This document shows positions 44,031-54,100 of a stretch of DNA of 64,000 nt, one piece after another. The stretch covers positions 28,384 through 92,383 of the forward strand of contig JAGWAJ010000002.1 in the NCBI GenBank assembly GCA_021296475.1. Reading direction: 5' to 3'. The DNA is from Acidobacteriota bacterium. Lineage in GTDB: Bacteria; Acidobacteriota; Vicinamibacteria; Vicinamibacterales; UBA8438. The position numbers and the translations under genes are program-made. Under the pieces are notes generated by a model that had not been told where the DNA came from, did no database searches, and saw nothing but the letters and a program-made list of their open reading frames with translations. Within the stretch, counting starts at the first letter, position 1, and the number at the start of each line of letters is the position of its first letter.

Positions 44031-44501
44031 GTGCTGTTTCTGCAGAAGTTCTTTCGCACCGTCCTCTTCGTCGACCTGATCAAGGGGCTCCTGGTCACCC
44101 TCAAGTACACGCCGCAGCCGGCCTTCACGTTCCAGTATCCGCAGGAGCGCAGGCCGGTGGCTCCGCGCTTCCGGGGCGTGCTGCGTCTGCAGGTGGAACC
44201 CGAGACCGGGGCGCAAACCTGCATCGTGTGCGATCAGTGCGCCAAGGCGTGCCCGGATGACCTGATCAACCTGGGCGGCCACCGTGAGCCCGGCCACAAG
44301 ATCAAGGTTCTCGACTACTTCGACTTCAACCTGTCGCGGTGCAGTTTCTGCGGGCTCTGCTCCGAAGTCTGCCCCACGAAGCCGGTGAAGGCGCTCATCA
44401 TGAGCGAGGACTACGAGCTGGGGACCTACAGCCGGAGCGCACAGATCCTGCGCGTCGACGACATGTACGACGGTGTCCCCATCCAGCACTACACCCGGTG
44501 A
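44031..44501 (+). CDS. nuoI: NADH-quinone oxidoreductase subunit I
   Basis: Complex I subunit with two [4Fe-4S] clusters (N6a, N6b) relaying electrons to NuoB. It has 156 residues: an N-terminal amphipathic segment, GLLVTLKYTPQP, then CIVCDQCAKACP and CSFCGLCSEVCP. Starts at GTG 44031; no strong ribosome-binding site is visible, and the start lies just after the repeat element. Separated from other nuo genes in this window except nuoB. Confidence 0.95.
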   Translation: MLFLQKFFRTVLFVDLIKGLLVTLKYTPQPAFTFQYPQERRPVAPRFRGVLRLQVEPETGAQTCIVCDQCAKACPDDLINLGGHREPGHKIKVLDYFDFNLSRCSFCGLCSEVCPTKPVKALIMSEDYELGTYSRSAQILRVDDMYDGVPIQHYTR

Positions 44502-44583
44502 ACCGGCCCGCGGCCGGCTTCGCGCCTTCGCCGGCGCAGCCCAGGCCCGGCCGGCGGGGCGGGGCTCGTCCAGGGAGGCTTCC

Positions 44584-46080
44584 ATGCGCGTTGGTCTTCG
44601 AGGCGTGGCGGTCGCGCTGGCCGTCGCCGCGGCCGCTCCCATCGTCATCGACGCCAACTCCACCCCGGCATCGGCGCGCAGCGAAATCCGCCTCGAGCTG
44701 GGCGACCTGCTGTTCGGAGACGAGCGCTACTGGGAAGCGATCGTCGCCTACGAGCGGGCCAAGGAGGGCGCCAAACCGGGCCAGCTCGTGCGCGCGGCGC
44801 GTGGCCTGCTCCGGTCGCTGCTCCAGGTGGCGGAGTTCGCGCGCGCCTACCAGGAGGCGGAGATACTGGCCGAGGTCGCCGATCCGGCCGATTCCGCTTC
44901 CCGCACTCTGTACGCCGATGCCCTGTGGGCCTCGGGACTGTTCGCGGAGGCCGAAGCCGCGTATCGCGACGCGCTGGCCATCAATCCGCAGGCGGGCGGC
45001 GCCCGTCACGGCCTCGCGCGGGGGGCCCCCCCCCCCCGGCCGCGCGCGGGGGCGGCCATCGCCGCATCCAGCGCCCCGGAGGCCTACCACACGCTGAGCA
45101 CCATCTACCGCCGACTGCGGCGGTACTCGGAGGCGGCCGAGGCCCTGAACGCCTACGTCGATCGGCTGCCCGGCACGCGGCGCACCGAGAAGGCGCAATG
45201 GGCCCGCTCGGAGGTCCGGTTCCTGCGCTCGTTCGGAGACCGGCCGCCGCTCGACATCGCACCGGAGCAGGCCGACCGGATGCACACGATTCCGTTCCGC
45301 CTGGAGCGCGACAAGGTGGTGGTGCGCGGCCGCATCAACGGCGGCGCCGAGATGAACCTGGTCATCGACACCGGCGCCGAGCAGATGGTGCTGTCGAAGC
45401 CCACGGCGGAGCGGCACCGCATCCGGCCGATCGTCAACACGCTGAGCGCGGGGGTGGGCGATATCGGGTTGCGTGGCCTCGAGATGGGGCGCGCCGACTC
45501 CCTCGAGATCGGGACGCTCACCATCCGCAACGTGCCGGCGATCATCAAGAATCCGCCGCTGTCCGGGCTGCCCGACACGCGCGTCGAGAACAGCATCTCG
45601 CCGCTCGCCTTCGGCATGTCGGCCATCATCGACTACGAGAGGCAGCAGATGCTCGTCGGCCGCGAGATTCCGGAGGAGCCGGCCAACGTCGTGCTGCCGC
45701 TCCGGTTCAACCGGCTGGCGATGGTGCGCGGCGTCGTCAATCAGGACCACCCGAAGAGCTTCATCGTAGACACCGGCGGCGAGGTGATCTCGATCAGCCT
45801 CGCCACGGCGAACACCCTCGGGATGGTGCCCGTGCGCCACATCCCGCTGCAGGTGTTCGGGACCTCGGGCTGGGACATGGACGCCTTCCTGCTACCGGGG
45901 GTCCACCTGGCCTTCGACCGCATCCAGTACGAGAACTTCTCGGTCGTCGTGCTCAACCTGCACCGGCCGAGCGCGCTGCTCGGCTTCCACATCGGCGGCA
46001 TCGTCGGCCACCGTTTCCTGAGCAACTACCGCGTCGCGCTCGACCTGCAGCGCTCCACGCTCCGCCTCACCGAGATCTGA
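44584..46080 (+). CDS. TPR-repeat protein with retropepsin-like aspartyl protease domain
   Basis: Exported protein of 498 residues. A signal peptide or anchor (MRVGLRGVAVALAVAAAAPIVI) is followed by three to four TPR helices (about 30-210) and a C-terminal aspartic-protease part with two D-T-G motifs, VIDTGAEQ (D262) and FIVDTGGEV (D396). Two DTG sites in one chain suggest an intramolecular pseudo-dimer, as in gag_pre-integrase-free bacterial retropepsin-like (PF13650-type) proteins. A G6C12 run at 45020-45037 distorts one TPR (ARGAPPPRPRAG). ATG 44584 has GGGAGGC upstream. Confidence 0.75.
   Translation: MRVGLRGVAVALAVAAAAPIVIDANSTPASARSEIRLELGDLLFGDERYWEAIVAYERAKEGAKPGQLVRAARGLLRSLLQVAEFARAYQEAEILAEVADPADSASRTLYADALWASGLFAEAEAAYRDALAINPQAGGARHGLARGAPPPRPRAGAAIAASSAPEAYHTLSTIYRRLRRYSEAAEALNAYVDRLPGTRRTEKAQWARSEVRFLRSFGDRPPLDIAPEQADRMHTIPFRLERDKVVVRGRINGGAEMNLVIDTGAEQMVLSKPTAERHRIRPIVNTLSAGVGDIGLRGLEMGRADSLEIGTLTIRNVPAIIKNPPLSGLPDTRVENSISPLAFGMSAIIDYERQQMLVGREIPEEPANVVLPLRFNRLAMVRGVVNQDHPKSFIVDTGGEVISISLATANTLGMVPVRHIPLQVFGTSGWDMDAFLLPGVHLAFDRIQYENFSVVVLNLHRPSALLGFHIGGIVGHRFLSNYRVALDLQRSTLRLTEI
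45020..45037 (+). repeat. Homopolymer run G6C12 inside a gene
   Basis: Six G and twelve C in a row, inside the TPR part of the 44584 gene. The frame stays open but the TPR unit here is about five residues short. Such runs are prone to slippage and sequencing error. Confidence 0.85.
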
Positions 46081-46132
46081 TCGTCGCTTCGCACGGAACC
46101 GGCACGAGGGGACCGGCGCGCCCGACGGACGG

Positions 46133-47980
46133 TCAGCGGTACGCCGTGGCCTGCAGGCGATAGAGCTCGGCGTAGCGTCCGCCGGCCGCCATCAGCGCCT
46201 CGTGCGTGCCCGACTCGACGAGCCGGGCTCCATCGAGCACGACGATCAGGTCGGCCATCCGCACGGTCGAGAAGCGGTGGGAGACGAGTAGCGTGACGCG
46301 GCCGGCGGCGCCATTCCCGTTGCCTGCCGCACCCGGCGCGCGGCGGGCCGCGGCCGAGTAGCGCTCGAACAGCGCGTGCTCGGTCTCGGCGTCGAGGGCG
46401 GCGGTGGGCTCGTCGAGGACGAGCAGCAGCGGGTCGTCGCGCATGAACCCGCGCGCCAGAGCCAGCTTCTGCCACTGGCCGAACGACACCTCCACGCCCT
46501 CCGGCCAGGTCGATCCGAGCTGCGTATCCAGCCCTGACGCCAGGCCCTCGACCACGTCCTCGGCGCCCGCTCGGCCGACCGCCGCCCCGACCGCCGGCGT
46601 ATCGTCGAGCCGCGGCACGTCACCGACCCCGACCGCCCACCGGGCGCGGAACTCGAAGCGGAAGAAGTCCTGGAACGCACCCGCGAGGCGTTCGCGCCAA
46701 CGGTCCGGAGCGATGTCGGACAGCGGCGTCCCGTCGACGAGGATGGCTCCCGACGTGGGCTCGTACAGCTTGGCGAGCAGCTTGACGAGCGTCGACTTGC
46801 CCGCGCCGTTCTCGCCGACCAGCGCGACGACGGAGCCCGCCGGGAGCGTCAGCGACACGTCGTCCAGGACCAGGCGCGACCTGCCCGGGTACGCGAACGA
46901 GAGATGCTCGAGCCGGATCCCGTCCCGGAGGACGGCCGGCGCCGGACGGTCCGCGGTGGCGACCGTAGCCGCCGCGTAGTCCTCGAGCCAGGCCAGCCGG
47001 CGCGAGCCGTCCATCCAGATGCCGCGCAGGAAGCCGATCTCGCCGACCGTGGCGCCGACGTACGCCGACAGCCGCGCTCCGGCCGCCAACACCAGCAGCA
47101 CCTGTGAGGCCGGCGCTCCGATCCCCGCCGAGACGAACACGATCGCCCCGACGTACGCGCCGCCGAAGACCAGCCAAGCCGCTCCGTGCCATGCCGCCGA
47201 GCCCCACCGGGCCGCGGCGACCGTGGCGTGCCCCCGCTCCCAGGCCGCGCGCCGATCCGCCGCCACCCGGTCGGCGACCCCGGCCACCCGCACCTCCTTG
47301 CCGGATGCGGCCGTCGTTGCCGTGGTGAACAGGTGCCGGGCCAGGCGGGTGTGCGGCGCGGCGTGCTCCTGCGATTCCCGCTCGACCGCCGGCCGCCACG
47401 TCGACGTCAGCACCGCAGGCAGCGCGGCCGCCGCCAGCAACGCCAGCGCCGGATGAATCGAGATCAGAAGGCCGATCGTGACCGCGAGCCGCAGCAGCCA
47501 ACCGCAGGTCGAGAAGAGCGACATGTACAGGTGGTCGAGGACGAAGACCTGGTTGCGCAGGACGGCAAGCCGGTCGAGGTAGTCGGGCCGCTCCTGATGG
47601 GCGAGGGTCGCAACCGACGCCTGGAGACCCGCCACGTGGGCCTCGAGGGCGATGGTCACCCGGTCGCGAAAGCGGCGCTGGACGCGCGTGCTGACCGTCC
47701 GCAGCACCCAGGTGGCGGTGAGCGACGCCCCGAGCCCGACCGCGGCGACGCGCACGAGGTCCGGCCGGTCCTCGATCACCCCGATGCCGAGCAGCATGAA
47801 CCACAGCGCCAGCAACGCGTCCGGAAGGGCGGCGAGCAGGGAAAGCGCGAACGCCGCGGCCATCAGCCGCGGCTCGTGGCGGTAGCCGAGACGGCAGAGG
47901 CGCCACATCGACGGCAGTGCCGGCGGCAGCTCGTCGGGCGCGCTGGCCGCGCCGCCGTGCCCCTCAGGCGAGGACGTCAT
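46133..47980 (-). CDS. ABC exporter half-transporter (permease-ATPase), B
   Basis: A 615-residue fusion of a six-helix type-1 exporter membrane domain (about 30-320) and an ABC ATPase: Walker A GENGAGKSTLVK, Q-loop FQDFFRFE, Walker B LLLVLDEPTAALD and H-loop LVSHRFS. The signature is VSFGQWQ instead of LSGGQ. It overlaps the partner gene by 17 bp and probably forms a heterodimer with it. The substrate is unknown. Starts at ATG 47980. Confidence 0.88.
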   Translation of the reverse strand: MTSSPEGHGGAASAPDELPPALPSMWRLCRLGYRHEPRLMAAAFALSLLAALPDALLALWFMLLGIGVIEDRPDLVRVAAVGLGASLTATWVLRTVSTRVQRRFRDRVTIALEAHVAGLQASVATLAHQERPDYLDRLAVLRNQVFVLDHLYMSLFSTCGWLLRLAVTIGLLISIHPALALLAAAALPAVLTSTWRPAVERESQEHAAPHTRLARHLFTTATTAASGKEVRVAGVADRVAADRRAAWERGHATVAAARWGSAAWHGAAWLVFGGAYVGAIVFVSAGIGAPASQVLLVLAAGARLSAYVGATVGEIGFLRGIWMDGSRRLAWLEDYAAATVATADRPAPAVLRDGIRLEHLSFAYPGRSRLVLDDVSLTLPAGSVVALVGENGAGKSTLVKLLAKLYEPTSGAILVDGTPLSDIAPDRWRERLAGAFQDFFRFEFRARWAVGVGDVPRLDDTPAVGAAVGRAGAEDVVEGLASGLDTQLGSTWPEGVEVSFGQWQKLALARGFMRDDPLLLVLDEPTAALDAETEHALFERYSAAARRAPGAAGNGNGAAGRVTLLVSHRFSTVRMADLIVVLDGARLVESGTHEALMAAGGRYAELYRLQATAYR

Positions 47981-49778
47981 AGGCCCGTCCCTCCTCGTCC
48001 TCGGCGGCGTGGAAGCGGCGCGCCTGCAGGTCGAACATCGTCCGGTAGCGGCCGCCCTCGGCCATCAGCTCGTCGTGCGTGCCGAGCTCGATCACGCGAC
48101 CCTGCTCCAGGACGCAGATGCGGTCGGCGTGGCGGACGGTCGAGAAGCGATGCGAGATCAGGATCGTGGTGCAAGGCCGCGTCGCGGCGAGGATGCGGTC
48201 GAAGATCTCCGCCTCGCCCCGCACGTCGAGCTGCGCCGTCGGCTCGTCGAGAAGGACGACGCTCGCCCCCGCGCGAACCGCACAGAGCGCCCGGGCCAGC
48301 GCGATGCGCTGCCATTGGCCGCCCGACAGGTCCGTCCCCCCCGCGTACCCGCGGGCCAGCACGGTCTCCAGGCTGGCGAGCCCGGCTCCGCCCGCCGCTT
48401 CGAGGGCGTCGCGCACGTCGGCGTCGGGCGCGCCGCCCGGCGCCACGTTGTCGCGCAGCGGCCACTCGAAGCGGGTGAAGTCCTGGAAGACGGCCGTCAC
48501 GCGACGCCGCCAGCCAGCGATGTCGAGCTCGCGGAGGTCGACGCCGTCGACCTCGATGGCGCCGGCCTGCGGGTCGTAGAGCCGGCAGAGCAGCTTTGCC
48601 AGGGTGGTCTTGCCGGCGCCGTTGCGGCCGACGATCGCCAGGGACGACCCCGCCGGGATCGTCAGGTCCAAGCGCTCCAGCACCGGGGGACCGCCGGCCG
48701 GGTACGCGAAGGTCACGTCCCGGAACCGCACCTCCCGCGCCGGGCGGGCGCCGGCGGGACGCCGGCCCGACGGCAGCGCGCCCTTCGGCGCCATCGCCCC
48801 CTGGAGGCGCAGCACGGCCGCGACGGGCGCCGCACACCCGTCGATCGCCCAGTTGAGCCCGCCGAAGGCGATCAGCGCCGTGCCCGCGGCGGCCTGGGCA
48901 TAGACGACGACCTCCCCGAGGGCGAGGTCTCCGGCCGCTGCGGCACCGGCCAGCGACCAGCACACCGCGACATTCGCGCCACTCACGATCAGCACGCTCA
49001 GCAGCACCGGGCGCTCGCGGAGCCGCGTGGCGGCGTACTGCAGCTCGTGCAGCCGGGTACGGCTGGCCACGAAGCGCGCCAGGGTCCACCTCGCGAGCCC
49101 GAACAGGCGCAGCTCCTTGCTGGCCGGCGGGTCGACCGCGAGCCGGTAGGCGTAGTCGGCCTCCCGCTGCGCGCTCCGCACCGTATCGGTGGCGCGGTCG
49201 TGCCACACGGCGCTCTCGCGCAGCAGCCAGTGCGTCGCCAGCCAGCCCCCGCCCAGCACGAGCGGAGCCCACCAGGCGAAGCCGAAGAGCAGCACGGCGC
49301 ACGCAACCCCGGCGATCAGGTCGACGAGCCCCCCGGCGATGAAGTCCATCGAGATGTAGAGCGGCGGGCCGCTCACTCCCCGATCGAAGTCGCGCGCCAC
49401 CGTCAGATCTCCGGTCAGCGCCGGGTCCTCGAGGTGCGCGAGGCCCGGCGGGCGTATGCACGCCGCCGTGAGGCGGTCGTAGAGCCAAGCCGCCGTCCGG
49501 TCGCCGAGGTTGGCACCGAGCGCCTGGTGCAGCGGGGCGAGCACCTGCAGCAGCACGAACACTACGCCCGCGAGGGCCAGCGGGCCGGCCAGCCCGGCGC
49601 CGCTCTCGACCGCGCCGACGAGGCCGCCCATCGCGATCGCGAACAGCGCGGGCAGTAGCCCGCGGGCCGCCACGACGAGCCACCAGAGCGCCGTCATGCG
49701 CCCGTCCGCCCGCGGCAGCGCGGCGAAGAACTTCCACTCGTTGCGGGCGCGCAGGCGGGCGAGCACGGGCGCAACCAT
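47964..49778 (-). CDS. ABC exporter half-transporter (permease-ATPase), A
   Basis: A 604-residue partner of the downstream half-transporter, with six transmembrane helices and an ATPase: Walker A GRNGAGKTTLAK, canonical signature LSGGQWQRIALARA, Walker B VVLLDEPTAQLD and H-loop SHRFS. Both halves keep the Walker B glutamate, so the two ATP sites differ only at the signature. Starts at ATG 49778, directly downstream of a 30-bp tandem repeat. Divergent from the sugar epimerase. Confidence 0.9.
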   Translation of the reverse strand: MVAPVLARLRARNEWKFFAALPRADGRMTALWWLVVAARGLLPALFAIAMGGLVGAVESGAGLAGPLALAGVVFVLLQVLAPLHQALGANLGDRTAAWLYDRLTAACIRPPGLAHLEDPALTGDLTVARDFDRGVSGPPLYISMDFIAGGLVDLIAGVACAVLLFGFAWWAPLVLGGGWLATHWLLRESAVWHDRATDTVRSAQREADYAYRLAVDPPASKELRLFGLARWTLARFVASRTRLHELQYAATRLRERPVLLSVLIVSGANVAVCWSLAGAAAAGDLALGEVVVYAQAAAGTALIAFGGLNWAIDGCAAPVAAVLRLQGAMAPKGALPSGRRPAGARPAREVRFRDVTFAYPAGGPPVLERLDLTIPAGSSLAIVGRNGAGKTTLAKLLCRLYDPQAGAIEVDGVDLRELDIAGWRRRVTAVFQDFTRFEWPLRDNVAPGGAPDADVRDALEAAGGAGLASLETVLARGYAGGTDLSGGQWQRIALARALCAVRAGASVVLLDEPTAQLDVRGEAEIFDRILAATRPCTTILISHRFSTVRHADRICVLEQGRVIELGTHDELMAEGGRYRTMFDLQARRFHAAEDEEGRAYDVLA

Positions 49779-49779
49779 A

Positions 49780-49838
49780 GCGTGTCGGCTGCAACGTTGT
49801 CACTCGCAAGCGTGTCGGCTGCAACGTGTCACTCGCGG
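49780..49838. repeat. 30-bp tandem repeat upstream of the ABC exporter
   Basis: Two nearly identical units (49780-49809 and 49810-49838), each starting GCGTGTCGGCTGCAACG and ending GTCACTCGC, differ by a single T and two terminal bases. They lie between the divergent starts of the ABC exporter and the epimerase, so they could be operator sites or a local duplication. Confidence 0.7.
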
Positions 49839-49874
49839 CCCGCCGCTCGGGTTTCGGGTACGCTCTGAGTCCGC

Positions 49875-50882
49875 ATGAAAGTGCTGGTCACGGGCGCGGC
49901 GGGGTTCATCGGGGCGGCGGTCGCGATGCGCCTGCTCGAGCGCGGCGACACCGTGGTGGGCGTCGACAACCTGGATCCGTACTACGACGTCGACCTGAAG
50001 CGGGCCCGGCTGGCGCGAGTCACGAGCTTCGACCGCTTTCGGGACATCCGCGCCGACGTCTCGGATCCGGGGGCGGTCCGGGAGATCTGCGACCGCGAGC
50101 GGCCCGATACAGTGGTGCACCTCGCGGCGCGGGCCGGCGTGCGGCACTCGCTGGAGCGACCCCAGGCCTGTGTGGACGCCAACGTCGCCGGCTTCCTTCA
50201 CGTCCTCGAGGCCTGCCGGGAGCACCCGCCCGCACATCTCGTCTACGCGTCCTCGAGCTCGGTGTACGGCGCGAACCGCGCGTTGCCGTTCAGCGTGCGG
50301 CACACCGCGGATCATCCGCTGTCGCTCTACGCCGCCACGAAGCGGGCGAACGAGCTGATGGCCCACTGCTACAGCCATCTCTTCGGGCTGCCGACCACCG
50401 GGCTGCGCTTCTTCACCGTCTACGGCCCGTGGGGCCGGCCCGACATGGCGCTCTTCCGCTTCACCCGGAACATCCTTGCGGGACGCCCCATCGAGGTCTA
50501 CAACCACGGCCGTCACCGGCGCGACTTCACCTACATCGACGACGTCGTCGAGGGTGTCGTCCGCGTGGTCGATCGGCCGGCGTCCCCGGACCCGGAGTGG
50601 CGGGGTGAATCGCCGGACCCGGGAACGAGCGCCGCGCCGTACCGCGTCTACAACATCGGCAACCGGCGCGCGGAGCCGCTGGAGCGTTACATCGCGGTGC
50701 TCGAGGCTGCCCTCGGCCGCAAGGCGGAGCGCCGCCTGCTGCCGCAGCAGCCCGGAGACGTGCCCGACACCCTGGCCGACGTCGACGATCTGACCGCCGC
50801 TGTCGGCTACCGACCGGACACGCCGATCGAGGCGGGCGTGCGGCGTTTCGTCGATTGGTACCGTGCCTTCTATAGCGTGTAG
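49875..50882 (+). CDS. UDP-glucuronate 4-epimerase-like NAD-dependent epimerase
   Basis: Short-chain dehydrogenase/reductase of 335 residues that interconverts UDP-glucuronate and UDP-galacturonate for surface polysaccharide synthesis. NAD motif VTGAAGFIGAAVA, active-site SSSSVYG and YAATK (Tyr/Lys), substrate motif VYGPWGRPDMALFRFT, which is typical of UDP-GlcA 4-epimerases. A TACGCT (49859-49864) lies ten bases before ATG 49875, implying a near-leaderless message. UDP-glucose 4-epimerase activity cannot be fully excluded. Confidence 0.88.
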   Translation: MKVLVTGAAGFIGAAVAMRLLERGDTVVGVDNLDPYYDVDLKRARLARVTSFDRFRDIRADVSDPGAVREICDRERPDTVVHLAARAGVRHSLERPQACVDANVAGFLHVLEACREHPPAHLVYASSSSVYGANRALPFSVRHTADHPLSLYAATKRANELMAHCYSHLFGLPTTGLRFFTVYGPWGRPDMALFRFTRNILAGRPIEVYNHGRHRRDFTYIDDVVEGVVRVVDRPASPDPEWRGESPDPGTSAAPYRVYNIGNRRAEPLERYIAVLEAALGRKAERRLLPQQPGDVPDTLADVDDLTAAVGYRPDTPIEAGVRRFVDWYRAFYSV

Positions 50883-50998
50883 TGACTCGCGCGTCGACCT
50901 CGTCGCGCCGGATGGGCCCGCGCCGGAAGCGGAGTCGCTTCGACCGATGGATTCGACGGTCGCGCCGCAAGCACCTCGCGGCGCGCCCGGCGGGGCTG

Positions 50999-51029
50999 TT
51001 GACGCCGACCCGCCGGAACGCGGTAGAAT
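50999..51029 (+). promoter_or_regulatory. Candidate promoter of the ilv operon
   Basis: TTGACG (50999-51004), 19-bp spacer, TAGAAT (51024-51029). The predicted transcript begins near 51036, leaving a leader of ~110 nt before the ilvDB ATG. I see no T-box or clear leader peptide in it. The 265-bp gap holds nothing else. Confidence 0.5.
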
Positions 51030-51147
51030 GGCGAATGTTGCACGAAGTCCTCCGGCGGCGGCCACGCAGCCGTCGGAACGGTGCCTGGCGTCCTTTTCCT
51101 GCCTTCTCACGGCGGCCTCGCTCGTGACGGCTGCCTGCTCCTGACCC

Positions 51148-54100
51148 ATGTCCACACGCCGTAGCGCCGCCATCACCGAGGGACCCTCGCGCGCGCCCGC
51201 CCGCGCCATGCTGAAGGCGGTCGGCTTCACGGACGACGACCTGCGCCGGCCGCTCATCGGGGTGGCGAACACGTGGATCGAGATTGGTCCGTGCAACTAC
51301 CACCTGCGCGATCTCGCCGAGGAGGTGAAGGCCGGCGTCCGGGCCGCCGGCGGCACGCCGCTCGAGTTCAACACGGTCTCCATCTCCGACGGCATCACGA
51401 TGGGGAGCACCGGCATGAAGGCCTCGCTCGTGAGCCGCGAGGTCGTGGCGGACTCGATCGAGCTCGTCGCACGCGGCAACCTGTTCGATGGAATCGTGGT
51501 GCTCGTCGGCTGCGACAAGACGATCCCGGGTGGCGTGATGGCGCTCGTCCGCCTCGACATTCCGGGGCTGGTGCTCTATGGCGGCTCGATCGCGCCCGGC
51601 CGCTGGGAAGGGCGGGACGTCACCATCCAGGACGTCTTCGAGGCGGTCGGCGCGCACGCCGCGGGCCGGATGACCGACGCCGAGCTCGGCGCCCTCGAGA
51701 ACGCGGCCTGTCCGGGTCCCGGGGCCTGCGGCGGGCAGTTCACCGCCAACACGATGGCCACGGTCTGCGAGCTGCTCGGCCTGTCGCCGATGCGCGCCAA
51801 CGGCGTCCCGGCGATGGCGGCGGAGAAGGCCGGGGCCGCCCGACGCGCGGGGGAGCTGGCGTTGGAGCTGGTGCGGAAGGACCTGCGCCCGCGCCGCATC
51901 GTGACCCGGGAGGCGCTCGAGAACGCCGTCGCCTCCGTCGCCGCCACGGGCGGTTCGACCAACGCCGTGCTGCACCTGCTGGCGATTGCCCACGAGGCAG
52001 GTGTCGACCTCCGGATCGGCGACTTCGACCGCATCAGCGAGCGGACGCCGCTCCTGGCCGACCTCAAGCCCGGGGGGCGCTTCGTGGCCACCGACCTCTA
52101 CCGCGCGGGCGGGATCGGCCTGGTCGCAAAGCGCCTGCTCGAGGCGGGGAGACTGAACCGCGACGCGCTCACCGTGACCGGCGAGACCATCGGCGCGCTC
52201 GCCGCGGAGGCGGATGAGACTGCCGGCCAGGAGGTGGTGCGGCCGGTGGACGATCCGCTGACGCCCACCGGGGGCCTCGTCATCCTCCAGGGGAACCTGG
52301 CGCCGGACGGTTGCGTGGTGAAAGTGGCCGGCCACGAGCCGGCGGTGCACCGTGGGCCGGCCCGAGTCTTCGACAGCGAGGAGGAAGCCTTCGCCGCGGT
52401 GGAGCAGGGCCGCATCCGAGCCGGGGACGTCGTGGTGATCCGCTACGAAGGGCCGCGCGGCGGTCCCGGGATGCGCGAGATGCTCGCGGTGACCGCCGCC
52501 ATCGTCGGCGCCGGCCTCGGCGAGTCGGTGGCGCTGGTGACCGACGGCCGCTTCTCCGGAGCCACCCGCGGGATGATGGCCGGTCACGTCGCGCCGGAGG
52601 CGGCGCGCGGTGGCCCGATCGCGGCGGTGCGCGACGGCGATCCGATCGTGTTCGACGAGCGGAACCGGACCCTGCGGCTCGACCTGCCCGGCGCCGACGC
52701 CGAGATCGCGGCGCGGCTGGCGGACTGGCAGGAGCCGGCGCCACGGTTCTCCAGCGGCGTAATGGCGAAGTACGCGCGGCTGGTCTCGTCCGCCGCGTCC
52801 CCGGGTCGGTCGGCCGGCCGCCAGAATCGGCGGATCCTACAGACCGGACGAGAATCAGCCGATCAACCCGATCAGGTCGATTACCAGGAAGCGAACGGCA
52901 TGGCTTCGATGCGAACCGGCGCGCAGATCATCTGGGAGGCCTTGGTGCGCGAGGGCGTCACCACGGTCTTCGGCTATCCCGGGGGGGCGATCCTGCCCGC
53001 CTACGACGCGCTCCTCGAATACCCCGTGCGCCACGTGCTCGTCCGTCACGAGCAGGGGGCGACGCACATGGCGGACGGCTACGCCCGCGCCAGCGGTCAG
53101 GTCGGCGTGGCCGTCGCCACTTCGGGACCCGGCGCCACCAACATGGTGACCGGCATCGCCACCGCGATGCTCGACTCGTCGCCCGTGCTCTGCATCACCG
53201 GCCAGGTGGGCAGCCGCCTCATCGGGTCGGACGCGTTCCAGGAAACCGACGTCACCGGCGTCACGCTGCCGATCACCAAGCACAACTACCTCGTCTCCGA
53301 GGTCGACGAGATCGCGCCCACGATTCACGAGGCCCTCTACGTCGCTCGCTCGGGCCGGCCCGGGCCCGTGTTGATCGACATCACCAAGGACGCCCAACAG
53401 GCCTCGACCGAGCTCGAATGGAACCCGCAGGACGTGAAGCTGCCGGGGTACCGGCCCGACCTGCGCGCCTCGGACGCGGAGTACCGGCGCGCCGCCCGCC
53501 TCATCAACGGCGCCAAGCGGCCGGTCATCCTCGCCGGCCACGGCGTGATGCTGGCCCGCGCCACGGCCCAGGTGCGGGAACTGGCCGAGCGGGCCGACAT
53601 CCCGATCGCCATGACGCTGCTCGGCATCGGCGGCGTGCCCGCGCGGCATCCGCTCAACATGGGAATGATGGGCATGCACGGCGAGTCGTGGGTCAACGCC
53701 GCCATCCAGGAGGCCGACCTGCTGCTGGCGTTCGGGATGCGCTTCGACGACCGCGTTACCGGCAACGTGCGAACCTACGCCCCGAACGCGCGCAAGATCC
53801 ACATCGACATCGACCCGGCGGAGTTCCACAAGAACGTGCGCGTCGATGTGGCCCTCGCGGGCGACCTGTCGGCGGTCCTCGACGATCTCGGTCCCCTGGT
53901 GGAGTCGGGCGACCGCGGCGCCTGGCGCGCCGCCATCGCCGGGATGAAGGGAGATGTCGCCGTCCGCGACATCCAGAACCTGCCCGACAGCGGCCACCTC
54001 TACGCAGCGCATGTCATCAACGACATCTGGCGCATGACCGGCGGCCGCGCGATCGTCGTTACGGACGTCGGCCAGCACCAGATGTGGGAGGCGCAGTACT

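Noticed and set aside
51028-51144. 38-codon ORF before ilvDB as a possible branched-chain attenuator peptide (four Leu, one Val near the end)
   Set aside because: Its ATG overlaps the -10 box of the only visible promoter, and residue bias is weak; no terminator/antiterminator pair is seen.
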